DNA from: Algoriphagus sp.
Lineage (GTDB): Bacteria > Bacteroidota > Bacteroidia > Cytophagales > Cyclobacteriaceae
Length of the DNA: 64,000 nt
NCBI GenBank assembly: GCA_018336015.1
Contig: JAGXQZ010000051.1
Coordinates: 221,187-285,186, forward strand
Reading direction: 5' to 3'
The position numbers and the translations under genes were made by a program. Each line of letters starts with the position of its first letter. Position 1 is the stretch's first letter. This document shows, in pieces, positions 7,968 through 16,859 of this stretch. The notes beneath the pieces were generated by a model that worked only from the letters and a program-made list of their open reading frames with translations, searched no databases and was not told the DNA's origin.

Positions 7968-8786
7968 ATGAACAAAGCCGAGCTTTTCTCCCAAATCCAA
8001 CAAAAATCATCCTTTCTGTGCGTAGGCTTGGATCCCGATTTGGAGAAAATACCTGCACACTTGCGCTCGGAACCTGATCCGATTTTTAGTTTTTGCAAAG
8101 CCATCATTGAGGAAACAGCCGATTTTGCGGTAGCATACAAGCCAAACATTGCCTTTTTCGAGGCTTTGGGAGCAAAAGGCTGGGACACCTTGGCCAAGGT
8201 AGCTGAGATCATGCCGAAAGATGTTTTCACCATTGCGGATGCCAAGCGGGGAGATATCGGAAATACCTCTAAACTGTATGCTAAGGCTTTTTTTGAATCG
8301 ATGGACTTTGACTCCGTGACTGTAGCACCTTATATGGGCAAGGATTCAGTGACGCCATTTTTAGAGTTTGAAAACAAGTGGGTCATTCTTCTGGCCTTGA
8401 CTTCGAATATAGGCTCTTTGGATTTCCAACTGATCGAAGACAAAACAGGTAAGCCACTTTATCAGTCTGTGTTGGAAAAAAGCCAAGAATGGGGCAGCCC
8501 AGAAAACCTCATGTATGTCGTAGGCGCCACACGAGGAGAACTGATCGGAGAAGTGAGAAAAGCAGCTCCTGAGCATTTCTTTTTGGTCCCCGGCGTAGGG
8601 GCACAGGGAGGAAGCCTGTCCGATGTAGCCCGGTTCGGAATGAATTCGACCTGTGGGCTCTTGGTCAATTCCAGCCGAGGCATCCTCTACGCTTCCGGAG
8701 AAAAAGACTTTGCCAAAGCTGCACGCAAAGAAGCTCATCTGCTTCAAGTAGAGATGAAGAGTCTGTTGGAAAAATACTTGAACTGA
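7968..8786 (+). CDS. pyrF: Orotidine 5'-phosphate decarboxylase (type 2)
   Basis: 272 residues, matching the longer type of OMP decarboxylase rather than the ~235-residue E. coli type. It catalyses the last step of UMP synthesis, OMP to UMP and CO2, in the cytoplasm. The substrate motif [12 protein letters not shown] opens the protein, and the catalytic D-x-K-x-x-D set is in [12 protein letters not shown] (Asp91, Lys93, Asp96). Later motifs are PGVGAQGGS and NSSRGILYA, which close the phosphate site. It carries its own -7 promoter element and is probably monocistronic. Confidence 0.96.
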   Translation: MNKAELFSQIQQKSSFLCVGLDPDLEKIPAHLRSEPDPIFSFCKAIIEETADFAVAYKPNIAFFEALGAKGWDTLAKVAEIMPKDVFTIADAKRGDIGNTSKLYAKAFFESMDFDSVTVAPYMGKDSVTPFLEFENKWVILLALTSNIGSLDFQLIEDKTGKPLYQSVLEKSQEWGSPENLMYVVGATRGELIGEVRKAAPEHFFLVPGVGAQGGSLSDVARFGMNSTCGLLVNSSRGILYASGEKDFAKAARKEAHLLQVEMKSLLEKYLN

Positions 8787-9470
8787 TGGAATCTCTGTGA
8801 AAAAGGGAGATAATTAAGTGCCTTTACCAAAGCTGAGAGTTCTATCCATAGTTCTTCCCTTTGCGCAACCGTTTAACCAAGAAAGCTCTTTATTAAACAA
8901 GGAAGAAAAATTCTACTATGCCTTTTTATGGGCATTTGAATAAAATTAGATGAGAATCTTCTCCTTAAGCCTTTTGGGGTAAACGTTTGGCAAAATGACA
9001 TCGCATTACTAAACCCCATTTTTTTTACTCCATCCACCAAAATATCCTGCTACTTTCTTTAACTCCACAGAAAATCCTGCTGGGATTTTCAGAATCAGTA
9101 GTAAACCAAATTGCTTTTTGGTCTTGAAATCCTCAATTCTTTTAAGAGGAATGTCCACGTGGCAACCTTACCTAGGTAGAAGCCAATTCCCATTGACTTT
9201 TTTAAAAAAAAATATCCAGAGACCTTTTCTAAAGTACTGATCTATTCAAAATCAGCTATGAAAAATTTATTTTATTTCTCCTGAGAGTCATTTTGTAAAT
9301 TTATTTTTTATTTTTTCAGAACTTTAACAAATATTTACATTATTGTGAACAAGTTAATATAAAGAATATGCCAAGTGTTTATCTTTTATCAAACTTTCTT
9401 CAACAAAATTCAATAATAAAACCCATGTTGATCAAAGCACTTAGAAAACCCCCAAAATTCAATTAGTAAA
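8787..9470. other. 684-bp gene-free region before susC
   Basis: No coding sequence is supportable on either strand. It contains a structured segment ending in eight T (8975-9026), a small hairpin GAAAATCC / GGATTTTC at 9070-9090, a T6A9 run near 9198-9212 and a very A/T-rich last 200 bp. No convincing TAnnTTTG element was found for the SusC gene. Such a long upstream region suggests a long 5' leader, a small RNA or an unseen regulator site. Confidence 0.55.
8975..9026 (+). terminator. Possible terminator or small-RNA 3' end
   Basis: TGGGGT (8975-8980) can pair with ACCCCA (9013-9018), directly followed by eight T. The 32-nt interior holds AAACGTTT and AATG/CATT pairs, so the structure would be branched. 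It is 190 bp downstream of pyrF, so it may end a long pyrF 3' UTR or a separate short transcript. Confidence 0.35.
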
Positions 9471-12400
9471 ATGAAACAAGTAAAACCCCAGCACATGAAG
9501 AAAAGACTTATTCTCGGAAGAGGAGGAGCATTTCTAGTAGCGCAAGGATTGCTCTTTGGAGCCGCTTTTTCAGCAAATGCGGCAGAAGTTCCGGTGAGTT
9601 ATTCTTCCTCCAATCTGACCGTATCGGTCGAGCAAAGAGCGGATATCACCATCCGCGGAACTGTAAAAGACGATAAAAATCAACCCCTTCCTGGAGCGAC
9701 GATTACCGTCTTGGGTACTTCCCGAGGTACAGTGACGGATATCGACGGTAAATTCACCCTTACTGCACCTGAAAACGGGCAGTTGGTATTTTCTTATTTG
9801 GGATTCAAAGCCCAAACGATCGATGTCAACTCCAGAAGTATAATTGATGTAGTTCTTGTAGAAGAATTAGCCTCCCTCAATGAGTTTGTCGTGACTTCAT
9901 TTGGTATGCCTAAGGAGCAAAAATCACTCGGCTATGCCACTACCACGATCAAAGCAGATGAATTGATCAAAGCGGGCACTCCAAACGTGGCCACAGCACT
10001 TTACGGTAAAGCACCAGGTGTGCGTATCCAAGCCGGTGCAGGTGGTGCTACTTCTGCGGTGAATATTACAGTACGTGGTATCAACTCAATTACGGGTCGA
10101 AACCAGCCATTGATCATTTTGGACGGTGTGCCCATCCGAAACGAAGAAGTAAGAAACAATGACTACTGGAGCGATCAGCGACTCAGAGGTAATGGCCTCT
10201 TGGACATCAACCCTGAGGATATTGATAACATCTCCATCTTGAAGGGGGCATCTGCAGCAGCACTTTATGGATCTGAAGCAGTAAACGGTGTCGTATTGAT
10301 CACTACCAAAAAAGGAGCTTCCGGTAAAAAGGGCTTCACAGTGGATTTCAATGCAAATTATTCTCAAGACCGAATCGCTTACCTTCCAAGATACCAAAAC
10401 GTTAGAGGTCCAGGTGGTCCATCACATGTATTCAACCTTGGCCAGAATGCGGAAGGGTTTATTCTCTATGATGGTACGATCAGAGGATTACCCAGCACTA
10501 CTATCAACTTCGGGCCAGAATTTGACGGTCAGCCGATCATGAGTTGGGATGGAGAAATGCGCCCTTACGTAGCTCAAAAAAATAATTATGCCGCTCTATT
10601 CAACAGCCCAGTAAACTCACAAGTCAATGTGGCGGTTTCCAACAGCACTGATGTAGCAGACTTCCGCCTTTCTCTAACGAGACAGGACAATGAAGCACTA
10701 AGCTTAAATTCCAAAAACAGCAAGAACATCGCCAACCTGAATTCTACCTTCCGTATTTCGAAGAAATTCAGAACCGATTTGATGATCAATTACATCAACC
10801 AGAATACTGAGAACAGACCAGTATCTGTAGATCGAATGATCAACAACTTCACAGGTATGATGACCCGATTCGACAATGGTGCCTGGTACCTGAACCGCTA
10901 TCAGACGAGCAGAGGATACCGATTCGTAACAGGAAACGGACAAAGTTTGACTCCAGAGGAAAACATCCGACGAAACGGATTTTTGGGTGACATCGCAGAC
11001 TATGTATGGAGAGTCAACAAGCATCGTTCTTCAGAACTATCCAACCGGGTGATCACCAGCTTGACCAATCACTACCAGATTACCTCTGACCTGAGCTTTA
11101 GAGCTAGATTCTCAACAGATTTTACCAACAGATATTCTGAGGATAGAATTGCAACCGAGCGTCCTCTTGCTTTTGGTCCATCAGGTGGATTTGGAATGAT
11201 GAACGAAAACTTCAACATCCTCTACAGTGACTTCATGCTAAATTACCGAAAGCAGCTAACAGAAGATGTGACACTAAGCGCGATGGCCGGATATACCGCC
11301 ACCAAAGAGACCTTTAACATGGTATCCAGAAGTACAAACGGTGGCTTGAGTACAGAGAATTTGTTTGACATGGTTGCTTCGAGCAATATCCCAAACAACA
11401 ACTCCAGAAGAAGCTCCAGAGTAATCGATGCAGTCTTGGGAACAGTGAATTTGGATTACAAAGGCTTCTGGTTTGTAGAAGGAACCATCAGACAGGACCG
11501 TACTTCTACCATGAATCCAAACAATAACACCTTTGTCTACCCATCGGTCAACACTAGCTTGGCGATCTCGGATATGGTAACGCTTCCTTCTTTCGTTACC
11601 TTTTCCAAATTGAGAGGATCGTGGGGTATCGTGGGTAACTATCCTGATGTATATGGTGCAAACATTGCCTATAGCCAAAATACATTGGGTACACAGCAGC
11701 CGGGCGGTTCTAATGTTTTGTATACCGTAATTCCATCAAGCTTTGGAAATGACGGAATCCGTCCAGAGCAAAAACATGAATTTGAAATCGGTATGGACAC
11801 TCGTTTGTTTTCTGACAAACTACGACTGGACATCTCCTACTACAACGCTCAAATCCGAGATCAGATCCTTCCTCTGACTTTACCGGCCTCTTCAGGAGCT
11901 AATTCAGTATTAACCAATATCGGTACGCTGCGAAATAAAGGTGTCGAGCTATCCCTTAACGCCACCCTAGCGCAAAGAGGATCATTTACTTGGGATGCAA
12001 CTTTTAATATTGCACGAAACATCAATACAGTAGAAAAACTCACTGACGGTGCCACAGAGCTTCTACATGCTGATTACGACGGTAATGCAGCCCAATTGAG
12101 ATCCGTAGTGGGACGTCCGATGGGTGACTTCTATGCCAGACCGATAGCCACCAATGCCAACGGAGACAAAATCGTACAGCCTAACGGTCTCTACAAAATA
12201 GATGACCAAAACTGGATCAAAGTAGGCAACGCCATGCCAAAAGCAGTAGGTGGTATCATCAATACCTTCAACTACAAAAACTTCTCCCTATCCATGCTGG
12301 CCGACTTCCAAATCGGAGGACACGTAATGCCAACCGGTATCAATTGGATGAAAAGCCGTGGTCTGACCGAAGAAAGCTTGAAATTCAGAAACAAGGAATC

Positions 12401-12875
12401 CGGTGGCCTTTCTTATTATATGTCTAATGGCAAAGGTGTTCAAACTAACCAAGCTACCGGACCAAACGGAGAAAAAGTATACCACGACGGTATGCTGATG
12501 GAAGGTGTGACTGCTGACGGACAGCCAAATACCAATGTGATCTCTCAGGCTTTATATTTCCAAAGAACCTACAACTGGGGAGGCCCACAGTATAGCTCTT
12601 CGAGATATGAATTGTACATCGAAGAAAATACCTTCTTCAAGATGAGAGAAATGAACTTGGGTTACACCTTGCCAAATCACATCGCGGCCAAATTCGGGGC
12701 ATCTAATGTGAACCTTTCTCTGTTTGGAAGAAACCTATTCTTCTTCTATCGTAACCTAAAGGATCTGGATCCTGAAGTATTGACCGGTGGTTCAAGATGG
12801 ACTCAGACCTTGACCAGTGCGGGCACCAACCCTGCTACAAGAACCTTTGGGGTCATGTTGAGAGCCAAATTCTAA
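9471..12875 (+). CDS. SusC/RagA family TonB-linked outer membrane protein
   Basis: 1134-residue TonB-dependent transporter of the SusC family. Order of parts: signal peptide (to about residue 37, ending SANA), CarboxypepD_reg-like beta-sandwich (about 60-130, GTVKDDKNQPLPGATITV), a TonB-box-like EFVVTSFG, plug domain (about 150-285, with ITVRGINS and ILKGASAAALYGSEA) and a beta-barrel ending in LRAKF with the terminal Phe used for outer-membrane insertion. No N-terminal STN domain is present, so no anti-sigma signalling. A second ATG at 9495 could be the start. It pairs with the SusD-like gene 29 bp downstream; the substrate cannot be read from the sequence. Confidence 0.95.
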   Translation: MKQVKPQHMKKRLILGRGGAFLVAQGLLFGAAFSANAAEVPVSYSSSNLTVSVEQRADITIRGTVKDDKNQPLPGATITVLGTSRGTVTDIDGKFTLTAPENGQLVFSYLGFKAQTIDVNSRSIIDVVLVEELASLNEFVVTSFGMPKEQKSLGYATTTIKADELIKAGTPNVATALYGKAPGVRIQAGAGGATSAVNITVRGINSITGRNQPLIILDGVPIRNEEVRNNDYWSDQRLRGNGLLDINPEDIDNISILKGASAAALYGSEAVNGVVLITTKKGASGKKGFTVDFNANYSQDRIAYLPRYQNVRGPGGPSHVFNLGQNAEGFILYDGTIRGLPSTTINFGPEFDGQPIMSWDGEMRPYVAQKNNYAALFNSPVNSQVNVAVSNSTDVADFRLSLTRQDNEALSLNSKNSKNIANLNSTFRISKKFRTDLMINYINQNTENRPVSVDRMINNFTGMMTRFDNGAWYLNRYQTSRGYRFVTGNGQSLTPEENIRRNGFLGDIADYVWRVNKHRSSELSNRVITSLTNHYQITSDLSFRARFSTDFTNRYSEDRIATERPLAFGPSGGFGMMNENFNILYSDFMLNYRKQLTEDVTLSAMAGYTATKETFNMVSRSTNGGLSTENLFDMVASSNIPNNNSRRSSRVIDAVLGTVNLDYKGFWFVEGTIRQDRTSTMNPNNNTFVYPSVNTSLAISDMVTLPSFVTFSKLRGSWGIVGNYPDVYGANIAYSQNTLGTQQPGGSNVLYTVIPSSFGNDGIRPEQKHEFEIGMDTRLFSDKLRLDISYYNAQIRDQILPLTLPASSGANSVLTNIGTLRNKGVELSLNATLAQRGSFTWDATFNIARNINTVEKLTDGATELLHADYDGNAAQLRSVVGRPMGDFYARPIATNANGDKIVQPNGLYKIDDQNWIKVGNAMPKAVGGIINTFNYKNFSLSMLADFQIGGHVMPTGINWMKSRGLTEESLKFRNKESGGLSYYMSNGKGVQTNQATGPNGEKVYHDGMLMEGVTADGQPNTNVISQALYFQRTYNWGGPQYSSSRYELYIEENTFFKMREMNLGYTLPNHIAAKFGASNVNLSLFGRNLFFFYRNLKDLDPEVLTGGSRWTQTLTSAGTNPATRTFGVMLRAKF

Positions 12876-12904
12876 CTGAGTGGTAATCCTAATTCAAGAC
12901 TAAA

Positions 12905-14488
12905 ATGAAAATCAAATATATCATTCTTAACGTCCTGCTATTGGCTAGCATCTCTGCCTGTAGCCTGTCAGACTTTGAAGAAAACTATCGGGATCCATCC
13001 AAACTGTCTCAGACAACAGTAGGCAAGCAGTTTTCCGGTATGATCTTCACCAATAGAGAGTATGTCCTCCCTAGCTATTGGAACTACTTCGTCGTTCACC
13101 GTATTACCAGCAACCGCTTCAATCAGACTGTAGGCTGGGTGAATGCTGAAAATCAATATGTACCCGGCGGAGCTGCTATCGGAGACCGTTGGAACAATTA
13201 CTACTCCTTCTTAGCCCAGTACCGTGAGATAGAAAAAGTGTACAACAACCTGTCGGACGTAGAAAAGCAAGACAACAGAATCTACATGATCGCTGCGGCT
13301 ACCTACTTCTATGATCACACACAGCAGGTAGTTGATTTGCATGGGGATATTCCATGGAGCAAGGCAGGGATGCTCAGCACCAATGGGGGAGATTACTCCA
13401 AATCCTATGCGAGCTATGACAAAGCCACAGATATCTACACTAAAATGCTGAATGATCTGAAGGCCTTTGCTGATGAGTTAAACTCAATTACGGTTAAAAA
13501 TGCCGTTTTGGTAGAATTCAGAACTCAGGATTTGATCAACCGTGGTGACCTTCAGCTTTGGAAAGTCTATGTAAACTCCCTAAGACTACGCATGCTTACC
13601 AGAGTAAGCAGCAGCAGTGCATTCCAGGCTAGAGCGGATCAGGAAATCGGAGCCATCCTTTCCAATCCAAGCAGCTATCCGATTGCCAGCAGCAACGCCA
13701 CGAACATCACTTGGAAAATCCACGCACTTGGCACCTTGATCTCGCAGACGAGTTTCCAGAGCGGCTTGGAAGATTGGAATGGTAACATTGCAGGTAAGGT
13801 GATTGTAGATCACATGAAAAACAACCAAGATCCAAGACTTCCATTTGTATTTGAACCAGGTCTTGAAGCAAAAGGTGAATACATAGGATTGGATCCGCTT
13901 TTGTCTGCTTCTGTACAAACTCAATTGGTAGGATCCAATACCTTGACCATCTACAACAGATCGACCATCAGCCGTAACCAGTTTTTCCCTGGCGTGATAT
14001 TCACCGCAGCTGAGGTTCATTTGCTTGCCGCAGAATACTACTTGAAGAAAAACCAGCTGTCCACCGCCAAAACTCATTACGAGGAAGCAATCAAGCAGTC
14101 TATTGGTTTCTATCAATTCTTGAGGAGCATCAGTAACAACGGTATCGTGGCTGCACCTGCAAATCCGACCGCACAGGACATTTCCAATTACTTGGCTAAA
14201 GGTGCCATCTCTTGGGATGCCGCAACTACTCCTACAGAAAGAATGCGCTTAATTGCCAATCAGAAATGGTTGCATTTCAATGTAATCCAACCGAACGAAA
14301 ACTGGGCTGAGTTGCGAAGAATCGGATTGGTTCAGCTGACTTTCTGGAACGATGACTCCAATCAGCAGAGACAGCCTCCTCTCCGTTGGATTTATCCAGG
14401 CTCGGAGCAGACCTACAACAAAGAAAACTACTCTGTGGTACAAGGCTCAGACAACTTGACTACAAGATTATTCTGGGATCCTAGCTAA
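12905..14488 (+). CDS. SusD/RagB family nutrient-binding outer membrane lipoprotein
   Basis: 527-residue surface lipoprotein. The signal peptide ends in SISAC with the lipidated Cys at residue 19. The body is of the SusD-like_2 type: VDLHGDIPWSKA near residue 140, the helical TPR-like region, and a C-terminal ERMRLIANQKWLHFN...WAELRR motif typical of this branch. It forms the lid over its SusC partner, encoded just upstream, and captures substrate for import. No glycoside hydrolase or peptidase is linked to the pair, so the ligand is open; SusD-like_2 members are often found in such enzyme-free pairs. Confidence 0.93.
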   Translation: MKIKYIILNVLLLASISACSLSDFEENYRDPSKLSQTTVGKQFSGMIFTNREYVLPSYWNYFVVHRITSNRFNQTVGWVNAENQYVPGGAAIGDRWNNYYSFLAQYREIEKVYNNLSDVEKQDNRIYMIAAATYFYDHTQQVVDLHGDIPWSKAGMLSTNGGDYSKSYASYDKATDIYTKMLNDLKAFADELNSITVKNAVLVEFRTQDLINRGDLQLWKVYVNSLRLRMLTRVSSSSAFQARADQEIGAILSNPSSYPIASSNATNITWKIHALGTLISQTSFQSGLEDWNGNIAGKVIVDHMKNNQDPRLPFVFEPGLEAKGEYIGLDPLLSASVQTQLVGSNTLTIYNRSTISRNQFFPGVIFTAAEVHLLAAEYYLKKNQLSTAKTHYEEAIKQSIGFYQFLRSISNNGIVAAPANPTAQDISNYLAKGAISWDAATTPTERMRLIANQKWLHFNVIQPNENWAELRRIGLVQLTFWNDDSNQQRQPPLRWIYPGSEQTYNKENYSVVQGSDNLTTRLFWDPS

Positions 14489-14529
14489 GCAATAGATAGC
14501 ATATTATAAATAGAAATGGGTTTAATTGG

Positions 14530-14561
14530 AAAAGTCTGTCTGGATTCCGGACAGACTTTTT
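14530..14561 (+). terminator. Rho-independent terminator after susCD
   Basis: Stem AAAGTCTGTC / GACAGACTTT with a 9-nt loop followed by T residues, 41 bp after the SusD-like stop codon. Confidence 0.9.
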
Positions 14562-14631
14562 CAGTTTCCAACGAATCTATCAGAAATCAACCAGAGTATT
14601 AAATGGCTTACCAAAGATTAAAAGACTATTA

Positions 14632-14662
14632 TTTGCCTGATTGAAAGTATTTTACATATTTG
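14632..14662 (+). promoter_or_regulatory. Candidate promoter of the DUF2851 gene
   Basis: TTTG at 14632-14635, 19 nt spacer and CATATTTG at 14655-14662, one mismatch from TAnnTTTG. It ends 27 nt before the ATG at 14690. Confidence 0.55.
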
Positions 14663-14689
14663 TACAAAACTTTTAGTCACTAGATTTTT

Positions 14690-15985
14690 ATGAATTTCAG
14701 GGAAGACTTTTTACAGCTGGTCTGGAAGTACCAATACTTCGACCGCAAAAATCTGCTAACTGTAGATGGACAACACTTGCAGATTCTGAATGTGGGATTT
14801 CACAACCAAGGAGAAGGGCCTGACTTCCGGGATGCTTCGTTGGTTCTCGACGGGGTCACTTTACATGGCCACGTGGAGGTTCACCGATTAGCTTCTGAAT
14901 GGAAGCAGCATGCCCATGGTGGAGATCCAGCTTACAATTCAGTGATCCTCCATGTGGTTTGGGAAAATGACAAAGTAGTCTACCGTAACGATGGCACTCC
15001 AATGCCAACCTTAGAACTGAAGGGAAAAATTTTTCTAGAAATCTGGAGAAACTACGAAAACCTCCTTGACTTCAAATCTGACCTTCCCTGTGCACACGCC
15101 ATGAAATCAGTTCCTGAAATCATCCGATTTTCGGCTTTGGAAAAAGCATTAGTGGAACGACTGCTGGAAAAATCCAAACTGATCCTATCCATTCTAGATC
15201 AAACCAAAGGCGATTGGGAAGAAACTGCCTACCGATGGCTATTTACCTGTTTTGGATTCAAAATCAACTCTACCCCAATGAGCGAGCTTGCTGCATTGGT
15301 ACCTTATAAAACCCTCCAAAAACACCGAACCCAGGTATCAGCTCTTGAGGCTATGCTGTTGGGTCAAGCAGGACTATTGCCCGAAAAATCAGACGAACCT
15401 TACGCACAACACCTGATTCGGGAGTATGATTTTTATCAGAAAAAATTCAGCTGGGTACAAAAACTCAGCCGACAGCAATGGTCATTTATGGGAGCGAGAC
15501 CAACCAATTTCCCCACCCTCCGAATCGCGCAGTTAGCTGCTATTTTATCCCAAGCTCCCAACCTCCTTCAGTCCGTGATGGAAGACAGCAGGGAGTTTTC
15601 GGCCTTCAAAAAACTCCTTCAAGTCAAGCCTTCCGATTACTGGCAACACCACTACAATTTTGGCAAACCTGCCGAAAAAACTGCCTCCAGAGGCATTTCA
15701 GGGCAAACTTTGGAGCTCTTGATCATCAATTTCGTGATTCCGCTTTGGTTTGCCTATGGCAGATATTTCGAGCAATCCGAATGGCAAGAACGCTGCTTTG
15801 ACCTTATGCAAACCATTCCTGCGGAGAATAACTTCATCATCAGAAAGTATGAAGAAAAGGCTTGGAAGGCTGAGAATGCCTTCGACTCACAAGGGATGAT
15901 CGGACTTTACAGAAGCTACTGTCAGCCTCAAAAATGCCTCAATTGCAAGATCGGTCAAAGCCTACTCAAGGGACAATCCAAATGA
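14690..15985 (+). CDS. DUF2851 family protein
   Basis: 431-residue protein matching the DUF2851 family, widespread in Bacteroidota and of unknown function. Recognisable segments are LQLVWKYQYFD at the start, the GEGPDFRDASLVLDGVTLHGHVEVH block (about residues 42-67) and SVILHVVW. The C-terminus carries a cysteine cluster, Cys411, Cys416 and Cys419 (CQPQKCLNC), which could hold a metal together with Cys in PCAHAM; this is inference. No signal peptide or membrane segment is visible, so it is probably cytoplasmic. It sits alone after the SusCD terminator, with its own candidate promoter. Confidence 0.85.
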   Translation: MNFREDFLQLVWKYQYFDRKNLLTVDGQHLQILNVGFHNQGEGPDFRDASLVLDGVTLHGHVEVHRLASEWKQHAHGGDPAYNSVILHVVWENDKVVYRNDGTPMPTLELKGKIFLEIWRNYENLLDFKSDLPCAHAMKSVPEIIRFSALEKALVERLLEKSKLILSILDQTKGDWEETAYRWLFTCFGFKINSTPMSELAALVPYKTLQKHRTQVSALEAMLLGQAGLLPEKSDEPYAQHLIREYDFYQKKFSWVQKLSRQQWSFMGARPTNFPTLRIAQLAAILSQAPNLLQSVMEDSREFSAFKKLLQVKPSDYWQHHYNFGKPAEKTASRGISGQTLELLIINFVIPLWFAYGRYFEQSEWQERCFDLMQTIPAENNFIIRKYEEKAWKAENAFDSQGMIGLYRSYCQPQKCLNCKIGQSLLKGQSK

Positions 15986-15988
15986 AGC

Positions 15989-16020
15989 TTTGCGCAAGCA
16001 CCACAATTACCCTACTTTTG
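15989..16020 (+). promoter_or_regulatory. Promoter of the NeuD-like gene
   Basis: TTTG at 15989-15992, 20 nt spacer, TACTTTTG at 16013-16020, a full match to the Bacteroidota promoter. It begins 3 bp after the DUF2851 stop codon and ends 22 nt before the ATG. Confidence 0.8.
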
Positions 16021-16042
16021 CAATTCAAAACCCAACAAATTC

Positions 16043-16678
16043 ATGGATAAACCAGTGATCATTCTGGGTGCAAAAGGCATCGCCCATCCTGCACTTGAGA
16101 TTTTCAACAGCAATCAGGTCATTGTATATGGATTTCTAGAGGAAGATGCTAGTCTACATCAGACCGAAATCAACAATGTGCCGGTGCTGGGTCATACCGA
16201 AGATGAGGGATTTTTGAAATTGATCGGTAAAAAGACTGAAGCTTTTGTGGCAGTGGATGACAGCAAATACCGAAAGTTTTTGGTAGACATGCTACTCGAA
16301 AACCGAAAAGTGCAGCCCGTCAATGCCATCCACCAGCGAGCCTATGTGTCGACAGATGCGGCTTTAGGACATGGCAACTTTATCAATGCCAATGTGCTCA
16401 TTGGAGCAGGTGCTGAGGTCGGAAGCCACTGTATCTTTCATACCGGTGCAATTGTCGACCACAAAGTGAAAATTCAGGACTTTGTGCAAGTAGGTGCTGG
16501 TTCCATCATCAATGCCGAGGTCACCATCGAAGAAGGAGCGTTCATTGGGTCTGGAGTGACGATCGTAGCAGGAGTGACCATAGGGAAAGGAGCTCGAGTG
16601 GGTGCAGGATCAGTAGTCATTTCCTCAGTTGGAAAAAATGAAACCGTCTTCGGAAATCCGGCAGCGAAAGTCAAGTAG
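16043..16678 (+). CDS. NeuD/PglD-like sugar O-acyltransferase
   Basis: 211 residues in two parts. The N-terminal Rossmann-like half (IILGAKGIAHPALEIF) binds the sugar nucleotide. The C-terminal half is a left-handed beta-helix of hexapeptide repeats (GHGNFINANVLIGAGAEVGS, then IGSGVTIVAGVTIGKGARV). His in HTGAIVDH matches the catalytic base position of PglD. Such enzymes acetylate nucleotide-linked amino sugars or sialic acid for surface glycans. It has its own promoter and no glycan genes beside it, so its substrate is unclear; the exopolysaccharide cluster lies 33 kb away. Confidence 0.85.
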   Translation: MDKPVIILGAKGIAHPALEIFNSNQVIVYGFLEEDASLHQTEINNVPVLGHTEDEGFLKLIGKKTEAFVAVDDSKYRKFLVDMLLENRKVQPVNAIHQRAYVSTDAALGHGNFINANVLIGAGAEVGSHCIFHTGAIVDHKVKIQDFVQVGAGSIINAEVTIEEGAFIGSGVTIVAGVTIGKGARVGAGSVVISSVGKNETVFGNPAAKVK

Positions 16679-16859
16679 AAGTACGATTTGGGATTTACGA
16701 TTTACGGGCTTTTGCGTCTGATTTGTCCTAAATCTAAAATCAAAATTTATTGAAATAATGAACCCTGAATTTGGAATGATGAATATCGAACTATCCGAGA
16801 TCTGAAATCCGAAATCAAAACCCAAACCCAAAACACCCTGCCGAAACAGGGCTCTAGTT
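16679..16859. repeat. Low-complexity gap with drifting units and hairpin
   Basis: 181 bp of near-repeats: TACGATTTGGGATTTACGATTTACG at the start (units GATTTGGG and GATTTACG), then AAATCTAAAATCAAAA and CTGAAATCCGAAATCAAAACC forms. A small hairpin CCCTG / CAGGG (16836-16851) lies 8 nt before the trhO start. No gene or clear promoter element was found. Confidence 0.5.

Noticed and set aside
8831..8840. CTGAGA word considered as part of a TPP riboswitch
   Set aside because: The other conserved blocks of the riboswitch are missing and the downstream gene is a SusC transporter far away.
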